Assembly: GCF_002101965.1 (NCBI RefSeq)
Contig: NZ_LQQA01000015.1
Location: forward strand, 310,001-374,000
Length of the DNA: 64,000 nucleotides
Direction: 5' to 3'
DNA from: Mycolicibacterium wolinskyi
GTDB lineage: Bacteria > Actinomycetota > Actinomycetes > Mycobacteriales > Mycobacteriaceae
Positions 1 to 9,016 of the stretch are shown one piece after another. The notes beneath the pieces were generated by a model. The model ran no database searches, had not been told where the DNA came from, and saw only the letters and a list, made by a program, of their open reading frames with translations. Within the stretch, counting starts at the first letter, position 1. Each line of letters starts with the position of its first letter. Made by a program: the position numbers and the translations under genes.

Positions 1-198
1 CACCACCTCGACCGTCGGGAAATGGGCGCACAGGGTTGCCGGTGCCATCTTGGCGCGTGCGGCCAGCGCCGGTACCGAGACGTCGCTTTGCGTGTCGAGC
101 AGTTGTGCGGCCGCACCGAAGACCCGCTGGTAGGTGTGCGTGCGTTGGGCATGCGCGTCGCGCAGACGAGTGACAGTGGTCACCGCTGAACTGGACAT
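1..198 (-). CDS. TetR-family regulator, N-terminal part only (cut by window edge)
   Basis: The gene reads leftwards from an ATG at 196-198 and runs off the window, leaving 66 residues. A TetR-type helix-turn-helix is visible at about residues 42-60 (VPALAARAKMAPATLCAHFP), the usual DNA-recognition pattern ending in a HFP box. It diverges from the ferredoxin/reductase fusion at 389. Its own start codon lies inside the inverted repeat at 191-206, which suggests autorepression. Ligand and full length cannot be judged from this fragment. Confidence 0.7.
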   Translation of the reverse strand, partial: MSSSAVTTVTRLRDAHAQRTHTYQRVFGAAAQLLDTQSDVSVPALAARAKMAPATLCAHFPTVEVV

Positions 199-206
199 GT
201 GTCCAG
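191..206. promoter_or_regulatory. Inverted repeat, putative TetR operator (copy 1)
   Basis: CTGGACA-TG-TGTCCAG is a perfect dyad with 7-base arms. It overlaps the start codon of the leftward tetR gene. A near-identical dyad lies at 343-358 just before the ferredoxin/reductase gene, so the pair probably marks operators of the divergent regulator. This is inferred from symmetry, repetition and position. Confidence 0.55.
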
Positions 207-342
207 GGTATGGCGCATCTGGGCGCATGGCAATGCCTTGATCAAAGTCGCGGTCAATCACTGCTTTTCGGTGCAAGCGTAGGTCGCCGGGCCTCATAGA
301 TCCGCGACTGGGAATCGGGAGTTCCAATTCTGCATGTGCAAA

Positions 343-358
343 CCGGACAGGTGTCCAG
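343..358. promoter_or_regulatory. Inverted repeat, putative TetR operator (copy 2)
   Basis: CCGGACA-GG-TGTCCAG differs from copy 1 at one arm base plus a spacer base. It ends 30 bases before the GTG start of the ferredoxin/reductase fusion. Two copies in one 190-base divergent intergenic region suggest coordinated control of both genes by the TetR protein. Confidence 0.55.
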
Positions 359-388
359 TAAGCTTGCCGATCGTTGAGAGGGGGCCGC

Positions 389-1984
389 GTGGCTTATGTG
401 ATCACCCAGAACTGCTGCAAAGACGCCAGCTGCGTACCGGTGTGCCCGGTGGACTGCATCCGTCCGGCCGACGGATCCGGAGAGTTCAGCGGCAGCGAGA
501 TGCTCTACATCGACCCCGAGTCGTGCATCGACTGCGGGGCCTGCTTCGAAGAGTGCCCCGTCGGCGCGATCCACTACGAGGAAGACCTGCCCGACGAGCT
601 GCGGCGGTTCAAGGACCTCAACGCCGAGTACTTCGAGCGGCATCCTCTTCAGCCCGACACGACGCCGGCGCGCGCGTCCCGACCGGGCGTCGCGGCGGGC
701 GCGCTGCGGGTGGCGATCGTCGGTTCTGGCCCGGCGGCCTGCTACGCGGCCGCCGAACTCATCGAAGTCGACGGCGTGGAGATCAATCTCTTCGAGCGCC
801 TGCCGACACCGTTCGGTTTGATCCGCGCCGGGGTGGCGCCGGACCATCAGCACACCAAGTCAGTGGTCGGCATCTTCGATCGGATGTTCACCAACCCTCG
901 GTTCACGTGCCACTTCAATGTCGAGATCGGCAGAGACGTCAGCCACGACGAACTGTTGGCGCACCACCACGCCGTCATCTACGCCGTCGGCGCCGCAGAC
1001 AGTCGCCGGCTCGGCATCCCGGGTGAGGAGCTGGCGGGCAATCACCCGGCCGCGGATTTCGTCGGCTGGTACAACGGCCACCCCGACCACGCCGGGCACA
1101 CATTCGACTTGTCCACCGAGCGTGCGGTCATCGTGGGCAACGGCAATGTCGCCCTGGACGTCGCCCGCGTGCTGTTGATGAGTCGCGATGCGCTTGCGGC
1201 GACGGACATCGCGGAACATACGCTGGAAGCGTTGGCCGACAGTGCAATCGACGAGGTTGTCGTGATCGCCCGGCGCGGTATCCGTGACGCGGCGTTCTCG
1301 GTCGGCGAGTTCGCGGCCCTGGGGCATCTCGACGGCATCGACGTCGTGATAGATCCCGCCGACCTGCCGGACACCGACGAGGACGACGATGTCGAAACCT
1401 CGTTCAAGCTGAGAGTCGCCCGCGAATACGCACACCGCGAACACGTTGCGGGTAACAAGCGCATCGTGTTCCGATTCGACACGTCACCGGTTGCCGTCGT
1501 TGGCGAACATCGCGCAGAAGGACTGGAGGTGCGAAGCGACCGGTACGGCACAGATTTGATCGAGACGTCGCTCATCCTGCGTTCGATCGGGTACCGCGGG
1601 CAGCCGATCGACGGCCTGCCCTACGACGAGCGCACCGGGACGGTGCCCAACGATGCGGGCCGGGTCATCGACGGTGCGGCGGGAACCTACGTCACGGGGT
1701 GGATCAAACGCGGCCCCCGCGGTGTCATCGGCACCAATCGGCTGTGCGCCGAACAGACCGTCGCCCAGTTGTGGGCGGACTTCGACGCCGGCGTGCTCGC
1801 GCGGGAGATCGATGACAGCGAATCGTTGACCGCGCTGCTGACCCGCCGCGGGTGCGAGGCGGTGGGCTGGTCCGGCTGGCGCGCCATCGACGCTGCCGAA
1901 CGCTCTCGTGGCGAGCAGGAGGCCCGCCCGCGGATCAAGTTCGTCACGATCGACGAACTGCTCACCGCGGGCCGGCCCGGGTAG
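389..1984 (+). CDS. fprB: Ferredoxin / ferredoxin-NADP reductase fusion (FprB-like)
   Basis: A 531-residue soluble electron-transfer flavoprotein. Residues 1-57 form a bacterial ferredoxin with cysteines at 9/10, 15, 19, 23 and a CxxCxxCxxxCP cluster at 46-56, enough for two iron-sulfur clusters. From about residue 108 a GxGxxA dinucleotide fold (RVAIVGSGPAACYAA) begins an adrenodoxin-reductase-type FAD/NADPH domain, with a second NADP site near GNGNVALDVARVL. Mycobacterial FprB has the same fusion at slightly greater length. The GTG at 389 is preferred because the purine-rich GAGAGGGGG at 376-384 lies just upstream; an in-frame TTG at 374 overlaps that site. It probably feeds electrons from NADPH to P450s or oxygenases. 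The 3' end overlaps the converging EamA gene by 23 bases. Confidence 0.85.
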   Translation: MAYVITQNCCKDASCVPVCPVDCIRPADGSGEFSGSEMLYIDPESCIDCGACFEECPVGAIHYEEDLPDELRRFKDLNAEYFERHPLQPDTTPARASRPGVAAGALRVAIVGSGPAACYAAAELIEVDGVEINLFERLPTPFGLIRAGVAPDHQHTKSVVGIFDRMFTNPRFTCHFNVEIGRDVSHDELLAHHHAVIYAVGAADSRRLGIPGEELAGNHPAADFVGWYNGHPDHAGHTFDLSTERAVIVGNGNVALDVARVLLMSRDALAATDIAEHTLEALADSAIDEVVVIARRGIRDAAFSVGEFAALGHLDGIDVVIDPADLPDTDEDDDVETSFKLRVAREYAHREHVAGNKRIVFRFDTSPVAVVGEHRAEGLEVRSDRYGTDLIETSLILRSIGYRGQPIDGLPYDERTGTVPNDAGRVIDGAAGTYVTGWIKRGPRGVIGTNRLCAEQTVAQLWADFDAGVLAREIDDSESLTALLTRRGCEAVGWSGWRAIDAAERSRGEQEARPRIKFVTIDELLTAGRPG

Positions 1985-2858
1985 GTTCGGCGAGCTCGGG
2001 CTCCGGTTCGCGTGGCTTGCGGGTGGCGAGTACCGATCCGGTGAGGATGAGTGCGAGGCCGGCGACGTTCCATGCGGTCAACGGCTCACCCAGCACGATG
2101 ACCCCTGCGGCCAGTGCTACCGCGGGGTTGACGTAGGTGAAGACCAGCGCCCGTGCGGCGCCGACCTCCCGGATGAGCGCGAAGAACACGATGAAAGCCA
2201 GCGCCGTGCAGATGACCGCGAGCGCGGCGAGCGCGAAAAGCACGCGTTCGGACGGCATTTCGTCGGGCCACGTCAAGGCGGCCGGGGTCGCGTAGATGAG
2301 CGCGGCGACCGTCAGGCACGCGGCGGTCAAGGGAAGCGTCGGAACGTCACCCAGATAGCGGGCCGCCACCAGCGGCGCGATCGCGTAGCACGTCGCCACC
2401 AGCAGAACCTCGGCGATCGGCCAGGCGTGCCCACCGGCCAGGCCGGGCCCGGCGAGCACCGCAACGCCGGACAGCCCGACACCGAGGCCGACGATCCGCT
2501 TGGCGCCCAGCCGTTCGCCGCCGGTCACGCGATCGAGCGCCGCGGCGATGATCGGCGCAGCAGCGATGAGCAAGCCCGTCATCGAACTGCTCAGATGCCG
2601 TTCGGCGTCGGTTAACAACAGCCAGGCGGCGATGATCTCGAAGAACGCGAAAGCCAACACCGGTTTCCAATGCCGCAGAACCGGAGCCCAGGCCACGCGC
2701 GACATCGCCAATGGCAGCAGCACGGCAGCGCCGACCGCGGTGCGGGCCAGGACCAGAACCGGTACCGAAACCCCTTCGACCGCGATTTTGATCAGCAGGT
2801 ACGGAATGCCCCAGATAATGCTCATCGCGCCGAACAGCAACCAGCCGCGAAAGCTCAC
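1962..2858 (-). CDS. EamA/DMT-family transporter
   Basis: A 298-residue integral membrane protein with about ten hydrophobic helices in two repeated halves, the drug/metabolite-transporter layout. The N terminus (MSFRGWLLFGAMSIIWGIPY) has the typical first helix with a WGxxY motif, and a matching motif recurs in the second half. It is probably a metabolite exporter; the substrate is not predictable. It converges on the fprB-like gene, sharing 23 bases at the 3' ends, and lies 31 bases downstream of the aldolase gene on the same strand, so it may be read through from the aromatic operon. Confidence 0.8.
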   Translation of the reverse strand: MSFRGWLLFGAMSIIWGIPYLLIKIAVEGVSVPVLVLARTAVGAAVLLPLAMSRVAWAPVLRHWKPVLAFAFFEIIAAWLLLTDAERHLSSSMTGLLIAAAPIIAAALDRVTGGERLGAKRIVGLGVGLSGVAVLAGPGLAGGHAWPIAEVLLVATCYAIAPLVAARYLGDVPTLPLTAACLTVAALIYATPAALTWPDEMPSERVLFALAALAVICTALAFIVFFALIREVGAARALVFTYVNPAVALAAGVIVLGEPLTAWNVAGLALILTGSVLATRKPREPEPELAEPTRAGPR

Positions 2859-2889
2859 CGTTCCACCCTACGGGCGGTGCCAAGCGGTT

Positions 2890-3897
2890 TTATCCAGCGA
2901 CCAGGTCGAGTGCGATGTCCACGAGCATGTCCTCCTGGCCGCCGACCATCCCGCGGCGACCGGCCTCTTCGAGCAGCGAGCGGGCATCGACACCGTAGCG
3001 CTCCGCCGCAGCCTCGGCGTGGCGCAGAAAGCTCGAATACACCCCCGCGTATCCGAGGGTCAGCGTTTCGCGGTCCACCCGGACCGGCCGGTCCTGCAGG
3101 GGGCGCACGATGTCGTCGGCGGCGTCTTCGAGAGCATGCAGGTCGCAGCCGTGCCGCCAGCCCAGTTTGTCGGCAGCCGCGACGAACACCTCGAGCGGTG
3201 CGTTGCCTGCCCCGGCGCCCATGCCCGTCAGCGACGCGTCGACCCGGTTGGCGCCATGCTCGACGGCGACGATCGAGTTCGCCACGCCCAGCGACAGATT
3301 GTGATGGGCGTGAATCCCGATCTCAGTGGTGGGGGACAGGACTTCGCGGAGCGCGTCCACCCGGTCGGCGACGTCTCGCATGGTCATGGCGCCACCCGAG
3401 TCGACGACGTAAACACATGTGGCTCCGTAGCTCTCCATCAGTTCGGCCTGACCGGCCAGCTGTGCCGGCGTGGCCATGTGGCTCATCATCAGGAAGCCGA
3501 TGGTGTCCATGCCGAGGTCACGCGCAGCCGCGATGTGCTGGGCCGAGATGTCGGCTTCGGTGCAATGGGTGGCGACGCGCACGACGGTGGCGCCGGCGCG
3601 GTGGGCGTCCCTGAGGTTGTGCACGCTGCCGATGCCGGGCAACAACAACGTCGCCACCCGGGCGTTGCGGACGGTCCCGGCGACGGCTTCGATCCACTCC
3701 AGGTCGGTGTGTGCCCCGAAACCGTAGATGCAGCTCGATCCGCCGAGACCGTCGCCGTGGGCGACCTCGATGGAATCCACCCCGGCGGAGTCAAGTGCGG
3801 CGGCGATGGTGGTCACCTGGTCGAGGCGGTACTGGTGGCGCACCGCATGCATGCCGTCCCGCAGCGTGACGTCGCTGACGTACAAGTCGTGAATCAT
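2890..3897 (-). CDS. mhpE: 4-hydroxy-2-oxovalerate aldolase
   Basis: A 335-residue class II pyruvate aldolase that splits 4-hydroxy-2-oxopentanoate into pyruvate and acetaldehyde, the last carbon-carbon cleavage of meta-cleavage pathways. It shows the DmpG/BphI/HsaF signature [14 protein letters not shown] near residue 10 (catalytic Arg/Asp/His) and the metal-binding [11 protein letters not shown] around residue 200. Its ATG overlaps the stop of the acetaldehyde dehydrogenase gene (ATGA at 3894-3897), as expected for partners that form a substrate-channelling complex. It is the last gene of the leftward tetR-mhpF-mhpE operon. Confidence 0.93.
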   Translation of the reverse strand: MIHDLYVSDVTLRDGMHAVRHQYRLDQVTTIAAALDSAGVDSIEVAHGDGLGGSSCIYGFGAHTDLEWIEAVAGTVRNARVATLLLPGIGSVHNLRDAHRAGATVVRVATHCTEADISAQHIAAARDLGMDTIGFLMMSHMATPAQLAGQAELMESYGATCVYVVDSGGAMTMRDVADRVDALREVLSPTTEIGIHAHHNLSLGVANSIVAVEHGANRVDASLTGMGAGAGNAPLEVFVAAADKLGWRHGCDLHALEDAADDIVRPLQDRPVRVDRETLTLGYAGVYSSFLRHAEAAAERYGVDARSLLEEAGRRGMVGGQEDMLVDIALDLVAG

Positions 3898-4835
3898 GAT
3901 GGTGTGATCGCGCTTTCAGAGGTGGCGATGCGTTCGGCGGTGGCTTTGGCGGCCGAGGTCATGATGTCGAGGTTGCCTGCATAGGCGGGCAGGTAATGCG
4001 CGGCACCCGTGACTTCGAGCATCACCGTCACGCGGGTCCCGGTGAACTTTCCGGTTTCCGGGATGTACAGCGGCCGCGCGGCACTGAACGTCTCGAACTG
4101 GACGCGTTGTTTGAGTCGGTATCCCGGCACGTAGCCGCCGACCCTGTCGGCCATGGCCGCGACGTCGCTCTCGATGGTGTGCTGATCGGTGTCACCGTCG
4201 ACGAGGCAGTACACGGTGTTGCGCATCAGGACCGGCGGGTCGGCCGGATTGAGAATCATCACCGCCTTGCTCCGCTGCGCGCCGCCGACGATGCGCAGTG
4301 CCGCAGAGGTGGTTTCGGTGAACTCGTCGATGTTGGCGCGGGTGCCGGGACCCGCCGACCGCGACGAGATGGACGAGATGATCTCGGCGTACGACACCAT
4401 GCCCGACTGTGCGACAGCGGCCACGATCGGCACGGTGGCCTGGCCGCCGCAGGTCACCATGTTGAGGTTGGGCGCGTCGAGGTGCTCCTCGATGTTCACC
4501 ACCGGCACGCAGTAGGGGCCGAGGGCGGCCGGGGTGAGATCGATCATCCGGACGCCGTGCTTGGCCAGCCGGGCCCAGTTGGTGGGATGTGCGCCCGCTG
4601 ACGTGGCGTCGAAAACCAGTTTGACGTCCCCGAATTCGGGCATCGCGAGCAGCCCCTCGACGCCGTCGGCTGTGGTGGGCACCCCGAGGCGGGCGGCCCG
4701 CGCCAGACCGTCGGACTGCGGATCGATACCGGCCATCGCGACCACGGCCAGCGGCCCGTCGGCGCGCAGGATCTTGATCATCAGATCCGTGCCGATGTTG
4801 CCCGAGCCGACGATGGCGACCGGATAGCGGCTCAT
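3894..4835 (-). CDS. mhpF: Acetaldehyde dehydrogenase (acylating)
   Basis: A 313-residue NAD-dependent enzyme that converts the acetaldehyde released by the aldolase to acetyl-CoA. The Rossmann motif [13 protein letters not shown] is at residues 6-18 and the catalytic cysteine sits in [12 protein letters not shown]. The start is the ATG at 4833-4835, which overlaps the stop of the upstream tetR gene (ATGA) and gives the normal DmpF/BphJ/HsaG length. It is coupled to both neighbours by 4-base overlaps. Confidence 0.93.
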   Translation of the reverse strand: MSRYPVAIVGSGNIGTDLMIKILRADGPLAVVAMAGIDPQSDGLARAARLGVPTTADGVEGLLAMPEFGDVKLVFDATSAGAHPTNWARLAKHGVRMIDLTPAALGPYCVPVVNIEEHLDAPNLNMVTCGGQATVPIVAAVAQSGMVSYAEIISSISSRSAGPGTRANIDEFTETTSAALRIVGGAQRSKAVMILNPADPPVLMRNTVYCLVDGDTDQHTIESDVAAMADRVGGYVPGYRLKQRVQFETFSAARPLYIPETGKFTGTRVTVMLEVTGAAHYLPAYAGNLDIMTSAAKATAERIATSESAITPS

Positions 4836-5467
4836 CGGCTGTCCCGATCGTTGACCAGGCGACGGGCCGCATCGATCACATTGCGCGCGTGCAACTCGAA
4901 CAATGCGATCAGATCCACCGAATCGCCGCCGATCTCCTTGGCGATGAACAGACCGTCGGCGCCGGCGATGGTGTAGGTGGCCAGGTGGTGGACCTGGGCG
5001 TCGCTCAGGTCCGGTGCCCAGTCCAGGATTGTGTCGACGAGTTGGGTGTACGCCTGAACGCGTGCCTGCAGGAACATGGCCCGGGCGCGTGGCTCGACGG
5101 GGCGGCGCTCCAGGGCGAGCATGAGCCCGAGCCGGATGAAGTCGGGGGATTCGACCAACGCCTTGGCGACGTTTGCGCCGAATGCGGTGGCTCGCTCTTC
5201 GGCGGTCCCTTCGGCCGGCACCTGCCAAGCCTCGAGCCAGGTCCCGAAGCTGCGCTCGATCACCGCCGCGATCAAGTCGTCTTTGTCCTTGAAATGCCAG
5301 TAGATCGAGCTGGCCGGCAACCCGCACTTCTTGCTGACCAACGCGATGCTGGTGCCTTCATAGCCGCGCTCGGCAGCGATTTCGGTGGCGGCGTCGAGGA
5401 TCCGTTCCCGCGACTGCTCGCCATCGAGGCGACGACGGCGCGGCTTGGGCTGCTCATCAGCGGGCAT
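4832..5467 (-). CDS. TetR-family regulator of the aromatic cleavage cluster
   Basis: A 211-residue regulator. An arginine-rich leader is followed by a TetR HTH at about residues 20-65, ending [17 protein letters not shown]. The ATG at 5465-5467 gives normal family length. It is first in the leftward operon with mhpF and mhpE, and diverges from the mhpA-like operon with two copies of a 16-bp near-palindrome between them (5498-5533). It probably represses both directions until a pathway intermediate binds. This differs from E. coli, where the mhp cluster is controlled by the IclR-type MhpR. Confidence 0.85.
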   Translation of the reverse strand: MPADEQPKPRRRRLDGEQSRERILDAATEIAAERGYEGTSIALVSKKCGLPASSIYWHFKDKDDLIAAVIERSFGTWLEAWQVPAEGTAEERATAFGANVAKALVESPDFIRLGLMLALERRPVEPRARAMFLQARVQAYTQLVDTILDWAPDLSDAQVHHLATYTIAGADGLFIAKEIGGDSVDLIALFELHARNVIDAARRLVNDRDSR

Positions 5468-5497
5468 CTGGACTCCCGTCACAATTCCTATTGACTC

Positions 5498-5533
5498 TGT
5501 AGCGATCACTACATTACCGTAGCGATCACTACA
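5498..5533. promoter_or_regulatory. Twin TetR operator between divergent aromatic operons
   Basis: TGTAGCGATCACTACA at 5498-5513 and CGTAGCGATCACTACA at 5518-5533 are near-identical 16-bp dyads (arms GTAG/CTAC around an almost symmetric GATC core) repeated with a 20-base period. They lie between the tetR and mhpA-like starts, so binding would block both promoters. The assignment to the adjacent TetR is inferred. Confidence 0.7.
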
Positions 5534-5545
5534 GGACAACCCTCG

Positions 5546-7138
5546 ATGACGAGAGAGACCACCGTGACTGCAGACCTCTACGACGTGGCGGTGATCGGGT
5601 ATGGGCCTACCGGCGCCACCGCGGCCAACCTGTTGGGCCGACAGGGATTGAAAGTGCTTGTCATCGAGCGTGATCCAGACGTATACGGCAGGGCCCGGGC
5701 GATCAGCACCGATGAAGAGGTGCTGCGCATCTGGCAGTCGGTCGGCCTGGCAGACCGGCTGCAGCAGGACATGCTGCCCGACCGGCCCGTGGCGTTCGTC
5801 GACGCCGACGGCGTGCCTTTCATCGAGACGACGATCTTCGCGCGCGGTTCGGGCCACCCGGCTCAGCAGTTCCTCTACCAGCCCGCGGTCGACCATGTCC
5901 TGCGCGAGGGGGTGGAGCGCTTCGACACCGTCGAGGTGCTGCTCGAACACGAATGCCTACGGGTGCTGGCCAAATCGGATCACGTCGAGCTGATGCTGGC
6001 CGACCTTCGCACCGACACCTTCAAGAGGGTTCGAGCCTCCTACGTCATCGCCGCCGACGGCGGATCCTCCCCGACACGCGGGCAGTTGGGCATCGGGTAT
6101 GCGGGCAACACCTATGCCGAACGATGGGTCGTCATCGACACCAAGGTGCTCAGGGAATGGGATGCCCACGACCGGCTTCGGTTCCACTGCAATCCGGACC
6201 GTCCCACCGTCGACTGCCCGACGCCACTGGGGCACCACCGCTGGGAGTACCCGGCCCGGGCCGGTGAGGACGAGCAGAAATTGGTAAGCGAGCGCGAGAT
6301 CTGGAAGGTGCTGGGGGATCAGGGCATCACGCCCGCCGACGTCGAGATCCTGCGGGCCGTGGTCTACAGCCATCATGTCCGGGTTGCCGACCGCTGGCGG
6401 GTGGGCCGCATCTTCCTCGCCGGCGACGCGGCCCACGCCATGCCGCCGTGGATCGGCCAGGGTATGTCGGCGGGTGTCCGTGACGCGGCCAACCTGTGCT
6501 GGAAACTCGCCGCGGTGCTCGCCGGCGGGGCACCCGATGCCCTCCTGGATTCCTATGAGGCCGAACGCAAACCGCACGTCGTCGAAGTCACCCGCCGCGC
6601 CTGCCTCGTCGGCCGCGTGATCACCGAGCGCAACCGGGTGATCGCCGCCATCCGCAACCACATCCTGCGCGCACTGACCAAGCTGCCCGGGGTATTGCGC
6701 GGCGGTCAGAAGCTCTATTGGATCCCGGACGCGCGCTACGACGACGGGTTCTTCGCCCGGTCCGGAAATGACGCGGCCGGTTGGCAGATCCCACAGCCGT
6801 GGGTGATCGACGACGCGGGCGCGACGGTGCGACTCGACGAGGTCGTGGCCGGGCGCTGGACGGTGCTGCACTTGGGCGTGGCCCCGGCGGGCGTGCGGGC
6901 CTGGACCGAGCTGGGCGTGCCTGCCATCGCGTTGGCCGGTCCCGAGGACGCCCCGGGGCCCGGATCGGTCCGCGACATCGACGGCACGCTCATCGCCTGG
7001 CTGCAAGGCAAGAAGATCGCAGCCGCGGTGCTGCGCCCCGACGGATTCATCTACGCCGCAGCCGAATCCGGTCGGCGGATACCCCCACCACCAGCCGGCT
7101 ACGAGCTGGCACCGACCAGAACTGGAGCCCACGCATGA
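5546..7138 (+). CDS. mhpA: FAD-dependent aromatic hydroxylase, MhpA-like
   Basis: A 530-residue class A flavoprotein monooxygenase of the 3-(3-hydroxyphenyl)propionate hydroxylase group, expected to add an ortho hydroxyl to a phenolic acid using NAD(P)H and oxygen to give a catechol. It has the dinucleotide motif VAVIGYGPTGATAAN at residues 14-28 and the FAD ribityl motif GDAAHAMPPWIGQG near residue 294. The ATG at 5546 is used; an in-frame GTG at 5564 is a possible alternative. It is first in a four-gene operon and overlaps the hydrolase by ATGA. The exact substrate is unknown, so the symbol denotes family, not proven activity. Confidence 0.85.
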   Translation: MTRETTVTADLYDVAVIGYGPTGATAANLLGRQGLKVLVIERDPDVYGRARAISTDEEVLRIWQSVGLADRLQQDMLPDRPVAFVDADGVPFIETTIFARGSGHPAQQFLYQPAVDHVLREGVERFDTVEVLLEHECLRVLAKSDHVELMLADLRTDTFKRVRASYVIAADGGSSPTRGQLGIGYAGNTYAERWVVIDTKVLREWDAHDRLRFHCNPDRPTVDCPTPLGHHRWEYPARAGEDEQKLVSEREIWKVLGDQGITPADVEILRAVVYSHHVRVADRWRVGRIFLAGDAAHAMPPWIGQGMSAGVRDAANLCWKLAAVLAGGAPDALLDSYEAERKPHVVEVTRRACLVGRVITERNRVIAAIRNHILRALTKLPGVLRGGQKLYWIPDARYDDGFFARSGNDAAGWQIPQPWVIDDAGATVRLDEVVAGRWTVLHLGVAPAGVRAWTELGVPAIALAGPEDAPGPGSVRDIDGTLIAWLQGKKIAAAVLRPDGFIYAAAESGRRIPPPPAGYELAPTRTGAHA

Positions 7139-8010
7139 CCACCATCGAACTTGCCGAACACACCGTGACGGTCGTCGGCCGGCCGATCTTCTATACCGAA
7201 GCGGGCACCGGTCCCGCCGTGGTGATGCTGCACGGCGGCGGGCCGGGAGCGTCCGGGGTGTCCAACTACGGCCGCAACATCGATGCTCTCGCCGCGCATT
7301 TCCGGGTCATCGTGCCGGACATGCCCGGCTACGGGCGGTCGGCCAAGGGGGTCGACAAGGCCGACCCATTCGGGTTCCTGGCCGACATGATCCGGGGCCT
7401 GCTCGACGAACTGGGTATCGAGACAGCGCATCTGATCGGCAACTCATACGGCGGCGCCGCGGCTTTACGGCTGGCACTGGACACTCCCCAGCGGGTGGAC
7501 AAGCTGGTGCTCATGGGCCCCGGCGGCATCGGCACCACGCGCGCACTGCCGACCGCGGGTCTGGGCAGCCTGCTGTCCTATTACACCGGCGACGGGCCCA
7601 GTCGCGAGAAGCTGACCGCCTTCATCCGCAATTACCTGGTATACGACGGTAATTCGGTACCAGAGGATCTGATCGACCTGCGGTACCAGGCGTCCATCGA
7701 TCCCGAGGTGGTGGCCGATCCGCCGTTGACCCGCCCGTCCGGACCGAAAGCGTTGCGCACACTGTGGCGGATGGACCTCACCCGCGACAGCCGACTCAAG
7801 ACGCTACCGACGCCCACGCTGATCCTGTGGGGGCGCGACGACAAGGTGAACCGGCCCTCTGGCGGCCCGATGCTGCTCAACGCCATGCTCAATGCCGAAT
7901 TGGTGATGACCTCGCACACCGGCCACTGGATGCAGTGGGAACGCGCCGAGTTGTTCAATGAACTCGTCACCGAATTCCTCGGCCCGGACTCAAAGCTCGC
8001 TCATGTCTAG
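7135..8010 (+). CDS. mhpC: Alpha/beta hydrolase, meta-cleavage product hydrolase (MhpC/HsaD-like)
   Basis: A 291-residue serine hydrolase that should cleave the carbon-carbon bond of the ring-opened product to a short acid and a 2-hydroxydienoate. Nucleophile Ser104 lies in GNSYGG, the acid is in LWGRDDKVN (Asp235/236) and the base is His264 in TGHWMQWE. The oxyanion segment HGGGPGASG is typical of the MhpC/BphD/HsaD branch. The start ATG overlaps the mhpA stop and gives normal length, and the 3' end overlaps the dioxygenase start by 8 bases. Confidence 0.88.
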   Translation: MTTIELAEHTVTVVGRPIFYTEAGTGPAVVMLHGGGPGASGVSNYGRNIDALAAHFRVIVPDMPGYGRSAKGVDKADPFGFLADMIRGLLDELGIETAHLIGNSYGGAAALRLALDTPQRVDKLVLMGPGGIGTTRALPTAGLGSLLSYYTGDGPSREKLTAFIRNYLVYDGNSVPEDLIDLRYQASIDPEVVADPPLTRPSGPKALRTLWRMDLTRDSRLKTLPTPTLILWGRDDKVNRPSGGPMLLNAMLNAELVMTSHTGHWMQWERAELFNELVTEFLGPDSKLAHV

Positions 8011-9004
8011 CGTGTTCGGCAACGTCCACCTCGGCTATGTCGTCATCGAAACCGAAAAGTTCAGCGATTGGCGACGTTTCGGCCGGGACGCGATCGGTAT
8101 GCACCTCGACGACGCCTTGCCCGATGTCCTCCGGTTCCGGCTCGACGACCACGAATGCCGTTTCCTGTTGCAGCGCGGACCGGCCGAGGATGTCACGGCA
8201 CTCGGCTGGCAGCTAGACGACCACGCCACGTTCGATGACATCGTCGCCCGCGTGGTGAACCGCGGTGTACCGGTGACCCAGGGCAGCGCAGAGGAAACGG
8301 CTCTGCGTGGGGTCGAACGTCTGGTGCGGTTCCCTGGGCCGAATGGGTTGGCCCAGGAGATCTTCACCCGCGCCTGCCCTGCCGTCACACCACTGCGGAT
8401 GACCGCGCACGGAGGATTCGTGACCGGTGCCGGCGGTATGGGTCACGTCGCTATCGCCACGAAGAAGCCGCACCAGATGCACGGTTACTACCACACCGTC
8501 TTCGACGCCCGGTTGTCCGATTACATCGACGAGACCATCAGCGGTGTCAAATTCAAGATCCGGTTTCTGCGGGTCAACGAGCGCCACCACTCGGTGGCCA
8601 TCGCCGCGGTCAACCGGCTGCCGGTCAACCCGATCCGCACCCGGGTCCAGCACCTCAACATCCAGGTCGCTGAACTCGACGACATGGCCATGTCGTATCG
8701 GCGCGTCAAGGCACTCGGGTTTGGGATGGCTTTGGGAGTCGGCCAGCACACCAACGACAAGGAGCTGTCCTACTACGCGATGACGCCGTCGGGTTTTGAA
8801 TGGGAGGTGGGATGGAATCCGCTGGTCGTCGACGAGGCGACCTGGGAGCCCACCACGCATCAGGGCATCAGCATCTGGGGCCATACCCCGGAAGGGCAGA
8901 CGATCATCGACAAACTCGCCCAGTTCAAGACCGGCGCCCGCTCGCTGCTGCGGGCCGAGGACAGCGTCCCGGCGCTCGCCGGTGCCCGCATCACCGACCG
9001 CTAG
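8003..9004 (+). CDS. Type I extradiol ring-cleavage dioxygenase (VOC fold)
   Basis: A 333-residue two-domain vicinal-oxygen-chelate dioxygenase, like BphC/HsaC, that opens a catechol beside the hydroxyls. Iron ligands are visible as His148 (MGHVAI), His217 (QHLNIQV) and Glu268 (GFEWEVGW); the catalytic His195/196 sits in NERHHSVAI and the tyrosine pair is near 257. All are intact. The start ATG at 8003 lies within the end of mhpC (ATGTCTAG), so the genes are translationally coupled. The E. coli mhp pathway uses an unrelated type II enzyme (MhpB), so this cluster is a hybrid relative to that model. Confidence 0.88.
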   Translation: MSSVFGNVHLGYVVIETEKFSDWRRFGRDAIGMHLDDALPDVLRFRLDDHECRFLLQRGPAEDVTALGWQLDDHATFDDIVARVVNRGVPVTQGSAEETALRGVERLVRFPGPNGLAQEIFTRACPAVTPLRMTAHGGFVTGAGGMGHVAIATKKPHQMHGYYHTVFDARLSDYIDETISGVKFKIRFLRVNERHHSVAIAAVNRLPVNPIRTRVQHLNIQVAELDDMAMSYRRVKALGFGMALGVGQHTNDKELSYYAMTPSGFEWEVGWNPLVVDEATWEPTTHQGISIWGHTPEGQTIIDKLAQFKTGARSLLRAEDSVPALAGARITDR

Positions 9005-9016
9005 GGAGCAAAAGTC

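Noticed and set aside
254..853. Long minus-strand open frame over the ferredoxin/reductase start
   Set aside because: Its Arg/Ala/Val-rich translation has no family character and it lies opposite a gene with complete cofactor motifs; it is a high-GC shadow.
3894..5327. Reading the acetaldehyde dehydrogenase as a 477-residue protein
   Set aside because: The extra 160 N-terminal residues are the tetR gene in another frame. The ATG at 4833-4835 gives the normal length and an ATGA overlap.
6781..7134. N-terminal extension of the C-C hydrolase
   Set aside because: The extension is out-of-frame mhpA sequence. The ATG at 7135 overlaps the mhpA stop and matches the family start.
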